Shown: positions 34,162 to 43,580, counted from the stretch's first letter. The stretch: DNA of 64,000 nt from Roseomonas haemaphysalidis (GCF_017355405.1 NZ_CP061177.1:682001-746000), one strand, 5' to 3'. Notes: generated from the letters alone by a model not told the origin. Numbers and translations are program-made.

Positions 34162-35529
34162 TCACCATGCCGCGGCATCCCGCCCCAGCGGCACCGAGGG
34201 CCGGGCATAGCGCGCCGGCGTCGCCGCCAGCATTCCCGCCGGGCGCGTCGCGCAAAGCCGCCCGAAGCCGGACTCCGTGTTTTCCAGAAAGCCCAGCAGC
34301 GCGTCCCGCGACGGGTCCGCCACCGCCAGCCCCCGCGGCACCCGCCCCAGCCCGCGCAGCCATCGCCCGGTGCCCGCCAGTGACACCTCGACAGACCAGG
34401 AACCGCCTTGCAGCAGCCGCCGCCGCAGCGCCGCCAGGATGCCGAAGGCCAGCAGATAGCCGCTGGCATGGTCCAGCGCCTGCGCCGGCAGGGGGCGCGG
34501 CGCGGCCTGCCCGGCGGCCTCGGCTTCCGCCATGTTGAAGCCGCTGGCCGTCTGCACCAGCGAGTCGAAGCCGCGCCGCCCCGCCCACGGCCCCGCCGTG
34601 CCATAGGCCGACAGGCTGGCGCAGACGATGCCCGGCCGCAGCGCCGCCAGGGCCTGCGGCGCCACGCCATGCGCGGCCAGCGCGCCGGGGCGGTAGCCCT
34701 GCAGCACCACGTCCGCTGCCGCCGCCAGGGCCTGGAACCGCTGCCGCCCCGCCGCCGCGCGCAGGTCCAGCTGCGCCGAGCGCTTGCCGCGCCCTGTGTC
34801 GATCACCAGTGGCAGCACCGCCGGCAGGTGCGGCGCCGTGATCAGCAGGACATCCGCCCCGTGCGACGCCAGCGCCCGCCCCGCCACCGGCCCGGCGATG
34901 ATGCGCGTCAGCTCCAGCACCCGGACGCCTTGCAGCGGCTGCGCCCCCGCCGGCAGCGGTTGCGGCGGCGCGTCGCCAATGCGCGTGATGCGCAGCGGCC
35001 AGTCCGCCACCGCGCGGCCCTGCGGGCTGGCATCCCAGTCCGCGAAGCTGCGCAGCGCCGCGACCACCATGCCGGCGTCCGCCGCCGCCTGCTCGAACTC
35101 CAGCGCCCCCCAGCCGAGCAGCGCGCCCGCCACCGCCGCCCTGTCGTTCGCCACTCCCAGCAACCGCAGCACGCCGTCCCGGTGGTGCGGGAAGTTGGTG
35201 TGCAGCCGCACCCAGCCATCGGCCGTGGGATAAAGCCCGGCGATGCTGTCCCACAGCTCCGGCGCCGGCTGCCCGTCCACCCGCAGCAGCCGCTCGGAGC
35301 GGAACTCCGCGCAGGCGTGGCGCATGTCCACCGACACCGCCTGCCGGGGCGCGCCGCGCGCGTGGTGCAGCTCCGCCGCCGCCAGCGCCATGGCGGCGAT
35401 GCTGGCCTGCGCCGCCGTGCCCACCGCGAAGGAAGAGGGCAGCACCGGGTCCGCGCCGGTCAGGGTGAGCTGCGCCAAGGCTTCGGGCGGAAGCGCGGCG
35501 TGCTGCCAAAGGGCCTCGGTGGGGGTCAT
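34162..35529 (-). CDS. CaiB/BaiF-type CoA transferase, family III
   Basis: The 455-residue protein carries class III CoA-transferase motifs: GVRVLELTRIIAGPVAGRAL (the helix with the ADP-recognition LELTRIIAGP), HGADVLLITAPHLP, DTGRGKRSAQLDLRAAAGRQ and ADVVLQGYRPGALAAHG. The catalytic Asp usually follows this last block in such proteins. The family moves CoA between carboxylic acids without ATP. The N-terminal 200 residues are an alpha domain with an internal duplicate-like pattern. ATG 35529 starts after repeat A7. It faces away from nothing in particular: the enoyl-CoA hydratase-like gene upstream is on the same strand, so an acyl-CoA degradation link is plausible, though repeat A7 lies between. 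Confidence 0.85.
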   Translation of the reverse strand: MTPTEALWQHAALPPEALAQLTLTGADPVLPSSFAVGTAAQASIAAMALAAAELHHARGAPRQAVSVDMRHACAEFRSERLLRVDGQPAPELWDSIAGLYPTADGWVRLHTNFPHHRDGVLRLLGVANDRAAVAGALLGWGALEFEQAAADAGMVVAALRSFADWDASPQGRAVADWPLRITRIGDAPPQPLPAGAQPLQGVRVLELTRIIAGPVAGRALASHGADVLLITAPHLPAVLPLVIDTGRGKRSAQLDLRAAAGRQRFQALAAAADVVLQGYRPGALAAHGVAPQALAALRPGIVCASLSAYGTAGPWAGRRGFDSLVQTASGFNMAEAEAAGQAAPRPLPAQALDHASGYLLAFGILAALRRRLLQGGSWSVEVSLAGTGRWLRGLGRVPRGLAVADPSRDALLGFLENTESGFGRLCATRPAGMLAATPARYARPSVPLGRDAAAW

Positions 35530-35554
35530 GGCGGGCGTCCTGTTGCAGGCTTGG

Positions 35555-35710
35555 CGGGAAGGTCGGGGGAAAGAAATCCCCCGAGCCCCCATCTTCTTTT
35601 ACCGGCTTTTCGCGGGCCGCTTCGTCACCGGAGCGCGACAGGACCGGTGGCGTTGTGACAGTCAGACAGAAGATGGGGTCCGGAGGGAATTCATTCCCCC
35701 TGCCTTTCCG
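35555..35710. repeat. Composite inverted repeat, family A copy 7
   Basis: The left arm (35555-35601) contains GGTCGGGGGAAAGAAATCCC, then CCGAGCCCCCATCTTCTTTT. The right arm (35661-35710) has GTCAGACAGAAGATGGGGTC, then GGAGGGAATTCATTCCCCC. They are separated by about 59 bases (CGGCTTTTCGCGGGCCGC inside). It lies between the CoA transferase start and the hydratase stop, both minus strand; it could terminate the upstream hydratase transcript. Confidence 0.8.
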
Positions 35711-35715
35711 CCTCA

Positions 35716-36723
35716 TCAGCCGAAGAACCGCGCCACCCCCACTGCCTCGGCTTCCGCCAGCGTCGGCGGCGTCCAGCGCGGCGCGTTGTCCTTGTCCACC
35801 AGCAGGGCGCGGACGCCTTCGGCGAAGTCCGGGTGCGCGGTCATGCCACGCGCCAGGGCGGTGTCCATGGCCAGGCAGGCGGGCAGGTCCAGGTCGCGGG
35901 CGCGGCGCAGCATCTCGTGCGTCACCAGCAGGCTGGTGGGGGACACGCGGTCCAGCACCGACAGTTGCTCGCGCGCCCAGTCGCTGTTCTCGGCACGCAG
36001 CGCCGCCAGGATGGCCGCGACGGAGCCGGCGCCGAAGCAGCGGTCGATGGCCGGGCGCAGCGCCGCCAGCGCACCGGGCCCGGCCCGCCGCGCCATGCGG
36101 TCGATGGCGCCGGCATCGCCCGCCAGCAGCGCGCCGCGCAGGGCGGGCAGGTCCTGGCGGGCGATGAAGTGGGTGGCGAAGCCCGCTTCCACCGCGGCCT
36201 CGCCCTGTAGCCGCGCGCCCGTCAGGCCGAGCCAGACGCCCAGTGCGCCGGGCATGCGCGACAGCACGAAGCTGGTGCCGACATCGGGAAACAGGCCGAT
36301 GGTGGTTTCCGGCATCGCGAAGACCGCCGCCTCGGTCGCCACGCGGTGGCTGCCATGCACCGAAACGCCGATGCCGCCACCCATGCACACGCCGTCGATC
36401 AGGCTGACCCAGGGCTTGGGCAGCGCCGCGATGGCGCCGTTCATGCGGTATTCCTCGGCCAGAAAAGCGTTCACGCCCTCGGCGTCGCCGTCCAGCAGCA
36501 TGCGCCGCGCGGCACGCACGTCGCCGCCGGCGCAAAAGGCGCGGCCGCCCTCGCCCTCCACCAGCACCATGGACACCGCCGGGTCGCTTCGCCAGGATTC
36601 CAGGTGGCGGGCGATGCCGGTGATCATCGCCGGGTCCAACGCGTTCAGCGCCCCGGGACGGTTGAGCCGCAGGTTCGCCACGCCGTTCCCCTGCTCGACG
36701 ATCAGGCTGTCCGCTTCCGTCAT
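35716..36723 (-). CDS. Enoyl-CoA hydratase/isomerase family, 3-hydroxyisobutyryl-CoA hydrolase-like
   Basis: The 335-residue protein is crotonase-superfamily: VANLRLNRPGALNALDPAMI near the start, GEGGRAFCAGGDVRAAR (oxyanion region), GVCMGGGIGVSVHGSHRVAT and the MPETTIGLFPDVGTSFVLSR segment. The combination VCMGGGIG with the extra 60-residue C-terminal part and total length near 340 is characteristic of the 3-hydroxyisobutyryl-CoA hydrolase branch of valine breakdown. Short enoyl-CoA hydratases are about 260 residues. ATG 36723 is taken because the family-like sequence begins there. It is divergent from the ABC ATPase gene 100 bases away. Confidence 0.85.
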   Translation of the reverse strand: MTEADSLIVEQGNGVANLRLNRPGALNALDPAMITGIARHLESWRSDPAVSMVLVEGEGGRAFCAGGDVRAARRMLLDGDAEGVNAFLAEEYRMNGAIAALPKPWVSLIDGVCMGGGIGVSVHGSHRVATEAAVFAMPETTIGLFPDVGTSFVLSRMPGALGVWLGLTGARLQGEAAVEAGFATHFIARQDLPALRGALLAGDAGAIDRMARRAGPGALAALRPAIDRCFGAGSVAAILAALRAENSDWAREQLSVLDRVSPTSLLVTHEMLRRARDLDLPACLAMDTALARGMTAHPDFAEGVRALLVDKDNAPRWTPPTLAEAEAVGVARFFG

Positions 36724-36823
36724 CCGCGTTCCTCCGATGGAGCCACGAGGGTCGCGGCCGATGGCACGGTTGACAAGGGGGCGCCGCCGCCCCTGCATGG
36801 CGGCCAGGATGCGGGGGGCTGGC

Positions 36824-37918
36824 ATGGCAGAGGCGCTGGTACGGTTCGAGGGCGTGCGCAAGGCCTATGGCCCGGCCAGCGGCGGCTATGCCGTGCGGCA
36901 GCTGGACCTGGAGGTGCGGCGCGGCGAGCTGCTGACGCTGCTCGGCCCTTCCGGCTCCGGCAAGACCACGACGCTGATGATGCTGGCGGGCTTCGAGCAG
37001 CCGAGCGAGGGCCGCATCCTGCTGCAGGGCCGCGACATCGCGCGGCTGCCGCCGCACAAGCGCGGCATCGGCGTGGTGTTCCAGTCCTACGCGCTGTTTC
37101 CGCACATGTCGGTGGCCGAGAACGTTGCCTTTCCGCTGGAAGTGCGCGGCGTGTCCAAGGTGGAACGCAAGGCGCGCGTGGCCAAGGCGCTGGCCGCCGT
37201 GCGGCTGGACAGCTTCGGCGACCGCCGCCCGGCGCAGCTTTCCGGCGGCCAGCAGCAGCGCGTGGCACTGGCCCGCGCCATGGTGTTCGAGCCGCCGATC
37301 GTGCTGCTGGATGAGCCGCTGGGCGCGCTGGACAAGGCGCTGCGCGAGGAGATGCAGTTCGAGATCCGCGACATCCACCAGCGCCTCGGCGTGACCATGA
37401 TGTACGTCACCCACGACCAGCAGGAGGCGCTGACGCTGTCTGACCGCATCGCGGTGTTCGAGGGCGGGCTGGTGCGCCAGCTGGCCACGCCGCGCGAGAT
37501 CTACGACCGCCCGGCCAACGCCTTCGTGGCCGGCTTCGTGGGCGAGAACAACCGCCTGCCTGGCCGCGTGGTGGCGGTCGAGGACGGCGAGGCGCGCGTT
37601 TCGCTGGATTGCGGCCCCGAGGTACCGGCCCGCCCCGTCGGCACGCTGGCCGCGGGCGGCCGCTGCGTGGTCACCATCCGGCCGGAACGCGTGGGCGTGG
37701 TGCCCGTGCTGGCCGCCGACATCGGCGACGACGCCATGGCCGGCATCCTGCGCGAGGCGATCTTCCAGGGCGACCACGTGCGGCTGAAGCTGGCGCTGGG
37801 CGACAACGGCGACATGGTGGTCAAGCGCATGGTGGCGGGCGGTCGGCTGCCGGAGCCGGGCAGCATGGTGTCCGTGGCGTGGAACCCGGAGCATGCGCTG
37901 GCTTTTCCGTCGGAGTGA
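36824..37918 (+). CDS. ABC transporter ATPase, PotA/CysA-like (MalK superfamily), orphan
   Basis: The 364-residue ATPase has Walker A GPSGSGKTT (about 41-49), Q-loop, signature LSGGQQQRVALARAM, Walker B IVLLDEPLGALD and His switch VTHDQQEALTLSDRI, then the C-terminal OB-like regulatory domain (about 235-364) typical of polyamine and 2-aminoethylphosphonate importers. Ligand assignment to spermidine/putrescine is by this domain architecture only. No binding-protein or permease gene is adjacent; the neighbours are a CoA hydrolase and a protease, so partners must be encoded elsewhere. GTG/ATG choice: ATG 36824 with GGGGGG upstream. Confidence 0.88.
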   Translation: MAEALVRFEGVRKAYGPASGGYAVRQLDLEVRRGELLTLLGPSGSGKTTTLMMLAGFEQPSEGRILLQGRDIARLPPHKRGIGVVFQSYALFPHMSVAENVAFPLEVRGVSKVERKARVAKALAAVRLDSFGDRRPAQLSGGQQQRVALARAMVFEPPIVLLDEPLGALDKALREEMQFEIRDIHQRLGVTMMYVTHDQQEALTLSDRIAVFEGGLVRQLATPREIYDRPANAFVAGFVGENNRLPGRVVAVEDGEARVSLDCGPEVPARPVGTLAAGGRCVVTIRPERVGVVPVLAADIGDDAMAGILREAIFQGDHVRLKLALGDNGDMVVKRMVAGGRLPEPGSMVSVAWNPEHALAFPSE

Positions 37919-38066
37919 AGCAAAGCCGGGGAAAGGAATTCCCCCAGGCGCCAGCCCGCAGCAGCAATCCATGTGATTCTTCGGGCACACCGCCGCCACG
38001 GCCCCCCCGGAAAATCAACCAAAACGAAGATGGGGGCTTGGAAGATTCCTTCCCCCGACCTTGCCC
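37919..38066. repeat. Composite inverted repeat, family A copy 8, between convergent genes
   Basis: The left arm (37919-37957) starts AGCAAAGCCGGGGAAAGGAA immediately after the ABC ATPase TGA. The right arm (38011-38066) has AAAACGAAGATGGGGGCTTG, then GAAGATTCCTTCCCCCGACC. Its inner part diverges (no GGGGAATTC). Three bases separate it from the DegP-like gene's stop. Confidence 0.75.
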
Positions 38067-38069
38067 CCG

Positions 38070-39146
38070 TCAGGACGCCGAAGGTGGCCGCCGCCCCACC
38101 TGCACCGCGATCTCCTGCTGCCGCCCGTCGCGCAGCAGTGTCAGGCGGATGGTCTGCCCTGGCGGCACGATGGATACGGAGCGGATCAGCGTGCGCGAGG
38201 TTTCCATGCGTTCGCCATTCAGCGCCAGCAGCACGTCGCCCTGGCGCAGGCCGGCCCGCGCGGCGGGGCTGTTGCGCTCCACCCCCTGCACCTGCGCGCC
38301 GCGCCGCGCGCCGGGCTCGGTGCCATAGTCCAGCACCGCGATGCCCAGCCACCCGCGCTCCACGCGCCCGTCGCGCCGCAGCTGGTCGATCACGCCGCGC
38401 GCCAGGTCGGATGGCGTCGCGAAGCCGATGCCGGCGGAGGCATTGGTGGGGGAGAAGATGGCGGTGTTGATGCCGATCACCTCGCCCGCCACGTTGAACA
38501 GCGGGCCGCCGGAATTGCCGGGGTTGATGGCCGCATCGGTCTGGATGAAGTCGTCAAAGGGCCCCGCGCCGATCTCGCGCCCGCGGGCCGAGACGATGCC
38601 GCTGGTGACGGTGCCGCCCAGCCCGAAGGGGTTGCCGCAGGCCAGCACCCACTGGCCCACGCGGGTGGAGGCGCTGCTGCCCCACGGCACGGCGGGCAGC
38701 GCCGCGCGCGGCTCCACCCGCAGGAGTGCCAGATCCGTCAGGTCGTCGGTGCCGACCACGCGGGCCGGCAGCTCCGTGCCGTCCTGCAGCGACACCACCA
38801 CGCGCGTGGCGTTGCCGACGACGTGGTTGTTGGTGACCACGTAGCCCGCCGGGTCGACGATGAAGCCCGACCCCGCGCCCTGCACCTGCTGGCGGCCGCG
38901 CCGCTCGCGGAAATACCGCTCGAACGGCGTGCCGCGCAGCTCGGGCGGCACCTGCGTCGTGGTCTGCTCGCTCAGCACCGCGATGTTGACGACGGCGGGC
39001 ATGACACGCTCGGCGAGGTCGGCGAAGTCGGGCAGCGCGCCGCGCTGCGCGGCGGCGGGGCGGGGCAGCAGCGGCAGGGCGGCGGATGCCAGCAGGCCAC
39101 CCAGCACCAGGCGGCGGGACGCGGCAAAGGATCGGGCAGTCGGCAT
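38070..39146 (-). CDS. Trypsin-like periplasmic serine protease with one PDZ domain (DegP/DegS/HtrA family)
   Basis: The 358-residue protein has an export signal (SFAASRRLVLGGLLASAALP, cleavage near AAA), then the trypsin domain with His in YVVTNNHVVGNATR (about 108), Asp in GTDDLTDLALLRVEPR (about 139) and Ser in INPGNSGGPLFNVAG (about 214). One PDZ domain follows (about 270-350). DegP has two PDZ domains, so by domain count this is DegS-like or a short HtrA. It would degrade or sense misfolded envelope proteins. ATG 39146 begins the signal. The 128 bases upstream to the HrpB stop hold a small hairpin (GTCTTTCGGGGAAAGAC) and no gene. Confidence 0.92.
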   Translation of the reverse strand: MPTARSFAASRRLVLGGLLASAALPLLPRPAAAQRGALPDFADLAERVMPAVVNIAVLSEQTTTQVPPELRGTPFERYFRERRGRQQVQGAGSGFIVDPAGYVVTNNHVVGNATRVVVSLQDGTELPARVVGTDDLTDLALLRVEPRAALPAVPWGSSASTRVGQWVLACGNPFGLGGTVTSGIVSARGREIGAGPFDDFIQTDAAINPGNSGGPLFNVAGEVIGINTAIFSPTNASAGIGFATPSDLARGVIDQLRRDGRVERGWLGIAVLDYGTEPGARRGAQVQGVERNSPAARAGLRQGDVLLALNGERMETSRTLIRSVSIVPPGQTIRLTLLRDGRQQEIAVQVGRRPPSAS

Positions 39147-39274
39147 GGTGGCATATCCTGGCGAAGGCCCTGGAGTGTGGGGCGGGACGCGGTAGCGCTT
39201 CAACGGGGGGGTTCGCCGGCGAGTTGCGTTTCGGGCGGGGTGTGTCTTTCGGGGAAAGACAGGCCGCGCAGCCT

Positions 39275-41734
39275 TCAGCCGGTGCGCGACGGGTCCTCCG
39301 GCCAGTCGTGCCGCGGGTAGCGCCCGCGCATGTCCTTGCGCACGTCCGCCCAGGCCCCGCGCCAAAAGCCCGGCAGGTCCGCCGTCACCGCGATGGGCCG
39401 GCCGGCCGGCGACAGCAGCGCCACCTGCAGGGGAATGCGCCCGCCGGCCAGCGCCGGCAGCGACGCCAGCCCGAACAGCCATTGCGCGCGGGCTTCCAGG
39501 CGGGGGATCTCGCCTTCGTAGTCGATCAGGGCGGAACGGCCGCCGGGCAGGTCGGCGCGGGTGGGCAGGGCGATGTCCAGCGCGCGGGGCTGCGGCAGCA
39601 GCGCCCGCAGCAAGGCCACCGCATCCAGCCCCCGCAGCTCGGACAGCTTGCTCAGGCCGGACAGCCAGGGGGCGAGCCAGGCGGCGCCGTCGGCCGCCAG
39701 CGCGTCGTCCGACACGTCGGGCCAATGCTCCGGGTCCAGGGCGTGCATGCGGGCCATGCGGGCGCGGAACTGCTTGGCGGCCGTGGTCCAGTTCAGGTCG
39801 CGCAGCGCGCGGCCGGCGGCGGCGCGCGCCAGCTCGGCGGCCACGGCGGCGGGGTCGGCATGCGGGATGGTGCTTTCCTCCAGCACCAGGGGTCCGAGGC
39901 GCAGCCGCCGGCGCGCCACCACGGCGCCGAGTCGCGGGTCGAAGGCCGCCCCTTCCTCCCGCACCAGCCGGTCGGGGAAGCGGGCTTCCAGCGCGGCGCG
40001 GCCCAGCGGCGCGGCCATGCGGATGCGCGCCTCGGTGCCCGCCAGCTCCAGGTCCGCCACCGCCAGCAAAGGAGATTTCGCCAGCTTGTCCGTGGGCGGC
40101 AGGCGGGCGCCCTGGCCGCCCCCGGCGGCACCGGACAAGCCGGCCAGGCGGAAGGCGCCGTCCATCACCCCGCGCTTGGCGGCGATGCGGTCGGGAAAGC
40201 CGGCGGCCAGCAGCAGCCCGGCATCGCCCGCCGCCTCGGTGCCGCCCGGCACGTTCAGGCGGCGGCGGTGCAGCGACACGGCGCGCCGCACCCGCCCCAG
40301 CGCGGCGCGGTCGGCATTGGGGTCGTCGGCGCCGGCCAGCAGGTCCAGGCGGAGCTGGATGTCGGCCGGTGCTTCCCGCCCCCGGATGGGGTCGCGCTCC
40401 TCCAGCAGCGCCGCCAGCTCGGCGGCGAGCGCCGCCTCGGCGGGGGTTTCGGCCGCCACCATCATGCGGGCAAGGCGCGGGTGGGTGCCGAGCCGGGCCA
40501 TGCGCCGGCCGGTGGAGGTCACGCGCCCCTCGCCATCCAGCGCGTCCAGGTCCCGCAGCAGGGCGCGGGCGGCCGCCATCTGCCCGGCGGGCGGCGGGTC
40601 CAGAAAAGGCAGCGCGGCGGGCTCGGCGCCCCAGGCGGCGCAATCCAGCGCCAGCCCCGACAGCTCGCTTTCCAGGATCTCCGGCCGGTCGGCCAGCGGC
40701 AGGCCGCGGTGCAGCGCTTCCGTCCAGAGGCGAATGGCGACGCCGGGCTCCGTGCGCCCGGCGCGGCCCGCGCGCTGCTCGGCGGCGGCGCGGGAAATGC
40801 GCAGGGTGGCGAGGCGCGCCAAACCCGTCGCCGGGTCCAGCCGCGGCGCCCGGCGAAAGCCGCCATCCACCACGATGCGCACCCCCGGCACGGTGAGCGA
40901 GGTTTCCGCGATGGAGGTCGCCAGCACGACCTTGCGACGCGGCCCGGGGTTCAGCGCGCGGTCCTGCTCGGCGGGCGGCATCTCGCCGTGCAGCGGCAGC
41001 ACGTCGGCGTCCAGGCCGCCCAGCCGGTCGGCCGTGCGGCGGATCTCGCCCCAGCCGGGCAGAAAGGCCAGCACGTCGCCGGGGTGGGCGCGCAACGCCT
41101 CGCGGATCGCACTCGCCATCGCCTCCGGCAGTTCCCTGGCGTCCTTCAGCTCCCGCGCGCGGTAGTGCACCGCCACGGGAAAGGCGCGGCCCAGGCTTTC
41201 CACCACCGGCGCCCCGCCCAGCAGCTCGGCGAAGCCCCTGGCTTCCAACGTGGCGGACATGGCCAAAAGCCGCAGCTCCGGCCGCAGGGCACGCTGCAGG
41301 TCCAGGCAAAAGGCCAGGGCCAGGTCGGTGTCCAGGTTGCGCTCGTGCGCCTCGTCGAACAGCACGGCGGCCACGCCGTCCAGTCCCGGGTCGGATTGCA
41401 GGCGGCGCACCAGCAACCCTTCCGTGATCACCTCCACCCGCGTTTGGGCGGAGGTCGCGCGCTCCAGCCGCGTCACCAGCCCGACGGTGCCGCCCACCGC
41501 CTCGCCCAGCAGGTCGGCCATGCGCCGTGCGGCGGCGCGGGCGGCCACCCGGCGCGGCTCCAGCACCAGGATCTTGCCCTGCGCCGCCCAGGGCTCGTCG
41601 CGCAGCATCAACGGCACCAGCGTGGTCTTGCCGGCACCGGGCGGGGCGACCAGCACGGCGTTGGAGCCATCGCGCAGCACCTGCGCCAGGCGGGGCAGCG
41701 CCTCGGACACGGGAAGTTCGGGGAGAAGCGTCAT
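39275..41734 (-). CDS. hrpB: ATP-dependent helicase HrpB
   Basis: The 819-residue DEAH-box protein has Walker A PPGAGKTTLVPLML (about 34-47), DEAH (VLFDEAHERNLDTDLALAF), motif III SATLE (LLAMSATLEARGF), VLATSIAETSLTVPGVRIVV and the QRAGRAGR motif (RISRAAAEQRAGRAGRTEPG). A C-terminal HrpB-specific domain (PRLEARAQWLFGLASLPALA and nearby) separates it from HrpA and other DEAH proteins. HrpB is thought to act on RNA; its role is poorly known. ATG 41734 starts where conserved sequence begins (LLPELPVSEALPRL). It is divergent from the SDR gene. Confidence 0.93.
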   Translation of the reverse strand: MTLLPELPVSEALPRLAQVLRDGSNAVLVAPPGAGKTTLVPLMLRDEPWAAQGKILVLEPRRVAARAAARRMADLLGEAVGGTVGLVTRLERATSAQTRVEVITEGLLVRRLQSDPGLDGVAAVLFDEAHERNLDTDLALAFCLDLQRALRPELRLLAMSATLEARGFAELLGGAPVVESLGRAFPVAVHYRARELKDARELPEAMASAIREALRAHPGDVLAFLPGWGEIRRTADRLGGLDADVLPLHGEMPPAEQDRALNPGPRRKVVLATSIAETSLTVPGVRIVVDGGFRRAPRLDPATGLARLATLRISRAAAEQRAGRAGRTEPGVAIRLWTEALHRGLPLADRPEILESELSGLALDCAAWGAEPAALPFLDPPPAGQMAAARALLRDLDALDGEGRVTSTGRRMARLGTHPRLARMMVAAETPAEAALAAELAALLEERDPIRGREAPADIQLRLDLLAGADDPNADRAALGRVRRAVSLHRRRLNVPGGTEAAGDAGLLLAAGFPDRIAAKRGVMDGAFRLAGLSGAAGGGQGARLPPTDKLAKSPLLAVADLELAGTEARIRMAAPLGRAALEARFPDRLVREEGAAFDPRLGAVVARRRLRLGPLVLEESTIPHADPAAVAAELARAAAGRALRDLNWTTAAKQFRARMARMHALDPEHWPDVSDDALAADGAAWLAPWLSGLSKLSELRGLDAVALLRALLPQPRALDIALPTRADLPGGRSALIDYEGEIPRLEARAQWLFGLASLPALAGGRIPLQVALLSPAGRPIAVTADLPGFWRGAWADVRKDMRGRYPRHDWPEDPSRTG

Positions 41735-41867
41735 GGGCGCGGGTTGTACAGGCAATGGCGGGGGTTGGGCATCGCCCGCAACGCCGTCGTGTTCCCCGCC
41801 CCCCTTGCCCGCGCCGCCCGCCGGCGTCTTGATCCCGGCGTCCCACACGGAAAAGGAAACAGTCCCC

Positions 41868-42659
41868 ATGGATTACGCAAAGGACATGGCCGGCAAGCGG
41901 GTGCTGGTCACGGGCGCCTGCGGCGTCATCGGCCAATGGCTGGCGCAGACCTTCGGCGAGGCGGGCGCCAAGCTGTGCCTGACCGATGCGCGGGCGGATG
42001 CGCTGGACGCCCTGGCGCGCCAGCCCTGGTTCACGCCCGGCAGCTTCACCATGCCGGCCGACCTGCGCGACGCCGCCGCGATCGAGGCGCTGGCCGCGGC
42101 GGTGGGCGATCGGTGGGGCGCGGTGGACGTGCTGATCAACAACGCCGGCGTCTACCCCAGCGGCTTTCTGCTCGACATCGACGCGGAGGAATGGGACCGC
42201 ATCTTCGACATCAACCTGCGCGCGCCGTTCCTGACGGGCCGGGCCTTCGCGCGGCAAATGGTGGCGCAGGGCGTGCGCGGCTCGATCATCAACATCTCCT
42301 CCGGCGCCGCGCGCAAGATGCGCCGCACCTCCTGCCCCTACAGCACCAGCAAGACGGCGCTGGACCGCCTGACCAAGGGCTTCGCCATCGAGCTGGCGGA
42401 ATACGGCATCCGCGCCAACGCGCTGGAGCCCGGCTTCACCCCGGGCAGCGAGGTCAGCCGCGTCAGCCAGGCGCATGTGGACAACGTCCTGGCCAACATC
42501 CCGGCCGGGCGCGGCACCTCCATGCAGGATGTCGGCAACGCCGCGTTGTTCCTGGCCAGCCCCGCCAGCGGGTACATCACCGGCGCCTCGCTGCCGGTGG
42601 ACGGCGGCAACTCCATCGGGTCGCTGGCGGTGTACCAGGACAAGAAGAGCGCGCTGTGA
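41868..42659 (+). CDS. Short-chain dehydrogenase/reductase (classical SDR)
   Basis: The 263-residue enzyme has the NAD(P)-binding motif VLVTGACGVIGQWL (about 11-24), the DVLINNAGVYPSG segment, catalytic Ser in IINISSGAARK, and YxxxK as CPYSTSKTALDRLTKG. The end (GYITGASLPVDGGNS) is also typical. Cofactor preference: Asp after the second strand (LCLTDARADAL) favours NAD. It oxidises or reduces an alcohol or keto sugar or acid; the identity is not clear. Its stop overlaps the next gene's GTG start (GTGA), so the two are co-translated. AAGGAAA lies upstream of ATG 41868. Confidence 0.92.
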   Translation: MDYAKDMAGKRVLVTGACGVIGQWLAQTFGEAGAKLCLTDARADALDALARQPWFTPGSFTMPADLRDAAAIEALAAAVGDRWGAVDVLINNAGVYPSGFLLDIDAEEWDRIFDINLRAPFLTGRAFARQMVAQGVRGSIINISSGAARKMRRTSCPYSTSKTALDRLTKGFAIELAEYGIRANALEPGFTPGSEVSRVSQAHVDNVLANIPAGRGTSMQDVGNAALFLASPASGYITGASLPVDGGNSIGSLAVYQDKKSAL

Positions 42660-43543
42660 GCGGCCCCACCCCGCACCCCTGGCCCGCCTACCGCTGGCCG
42701 GACGGCCAGCGCAGCGCCTTCTGCTTCACCGTGGACGTGGATGCCACCGGCCCCTACCTGTGGGGCCAGCGCGCGCCGGACGCGCCGCGCCGCCTGGGGC
42801 AGCTGGAACAGCGCCACTTCGGCCAGCGCAGCGGCGTGTGGCGGCTGATGGACCTGCTGGACCGCTTCGGCATCAAGGGCACGCTGTTCGTGCCCGGCGC
42901 CATCGCGGAACAGAACCCGGGGCTGCTGCCCGCCATCCTGCAGCGTGGCCATCAGGCCGGGCTGCACGGCTGGTTTCACGAGCTGGTGGCCGACAGCACG
43001 GACAGCGAGTTCACGGCGGCGCTGGAGGCCTCGGTGGAGCTGTTCCGCCGGCAAACCGGCACCGCCCCGCAGGGCTTCCGCTCGCCCGCCTGGGAAATGA
43101 CGCCGCACATGCTGGCGGAGCTGCAGCGCCTCGGGCTGTGGGACAGCTCGCTGATGGGGGCCGACCACCCCTACGAGATCGCGGGCGTCACGGAAGTGCC
43201 GGTGCAATGGGCGCTGGACGACGCCATCCTCTACAAGTTCAGCGCCCTGCCCGGCGACCGCACGCCGGTCACGCCCGGCGCCGTGCTGGACAGCTGGTCG
43301 GAGGAATGGGAAGGCCAGCACCAGTATGGCGGGCTGACGATGTTGACCGTGCATGACTGGATCTCCGGCCGCGTGCAGCGGCTGCGCGTGCTGGAAAAGC
43401 TGCTGGCCCGCGTCACCGCCGCGCCCGACTGCTGGGTGGCCACGGTGGGCGAGGTCGCGGCCTGGCACGCCGCCGGCAACAGCGGGCGCTTCGTGGCGGA
43501 GGCGACCATCCCGGAACCGATCGAGCCGCGCCGCTTCCGGTGA
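42656..43543 (+). CDS. Polysaccharide deacetylase-family (PuuE/NodB-fold) protein
   Basis: The 295-residue protein starts at GTG 42656, overlapping the SDR stop. NodB motifs: FCFTVDVDATGPY (Asp near 25), AGLHGWFHELVADSTDS (HxxxH) and GFRSPAWEMTPHMLAEL. The length and this arrangement recall allantoinase-type (PuuE) or imidase and chitin-deacetylase relatives, which cleave amide or imide bonds rather than N-acetyl groups only. No signal peptide is visible, so it is cytoplasmic, unlike the deacetylase at 11813. It is probably the amidase partner of the SDR in breaking down one compound. A family A hairpin (43551-43580) lies just after its stop. Confidence 0.85.
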   Translation: MSGPTPHPWPAYRWPDGQRSAFCFTVDVDATGPYLWGQRAPDAPRRLGQLEQRHFGQRSGVWRLMDLLDRFGIKGTLFVPGAIAEQNPGLLPAILQRGHQAGLHGWFHELVADSTDSEFTAALEASVELFRRQTGTAPQGFRSPAWEMTPHMLAELQRLGLWDSSLMGADHPYEIAGVTEVPVQWALDDAILYKFSALPGDRTPVTPGAVLDSWSEEWEGQHQYGGLTMLTVHDWISGRVQRLRVLEKLLARVTAAPDCWVATVGEVAAWHAAGNSGRFVAEATIPEPIEPRRFR

Positions 43544-43550
43544 CGGGGCG

Positions 43551-43580
43551 CGGGCGGGGGAATTCCACTCCCCCGCCCTT
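43551..43580. repeat. Family A half-element (single hairpin) after the deacetylase gene
   Basis: Stems GGGCGGGGGAA/TTCCACTCCCCCGCCC close a short loop; CCTTCCCC follows. It lies eight bases after the stop at 43543. No partner arm is found nearby. Possible terminator; no T-tract. Confidence 0.6.

Noticed and set aside
36824-37918. Assignment of the orphan ATPase to polyamine uptake (potA)
   Set aside because: Only the ATPase is present; the ligand cannot be deduced without permeases or binding protein, so no symbol was given.
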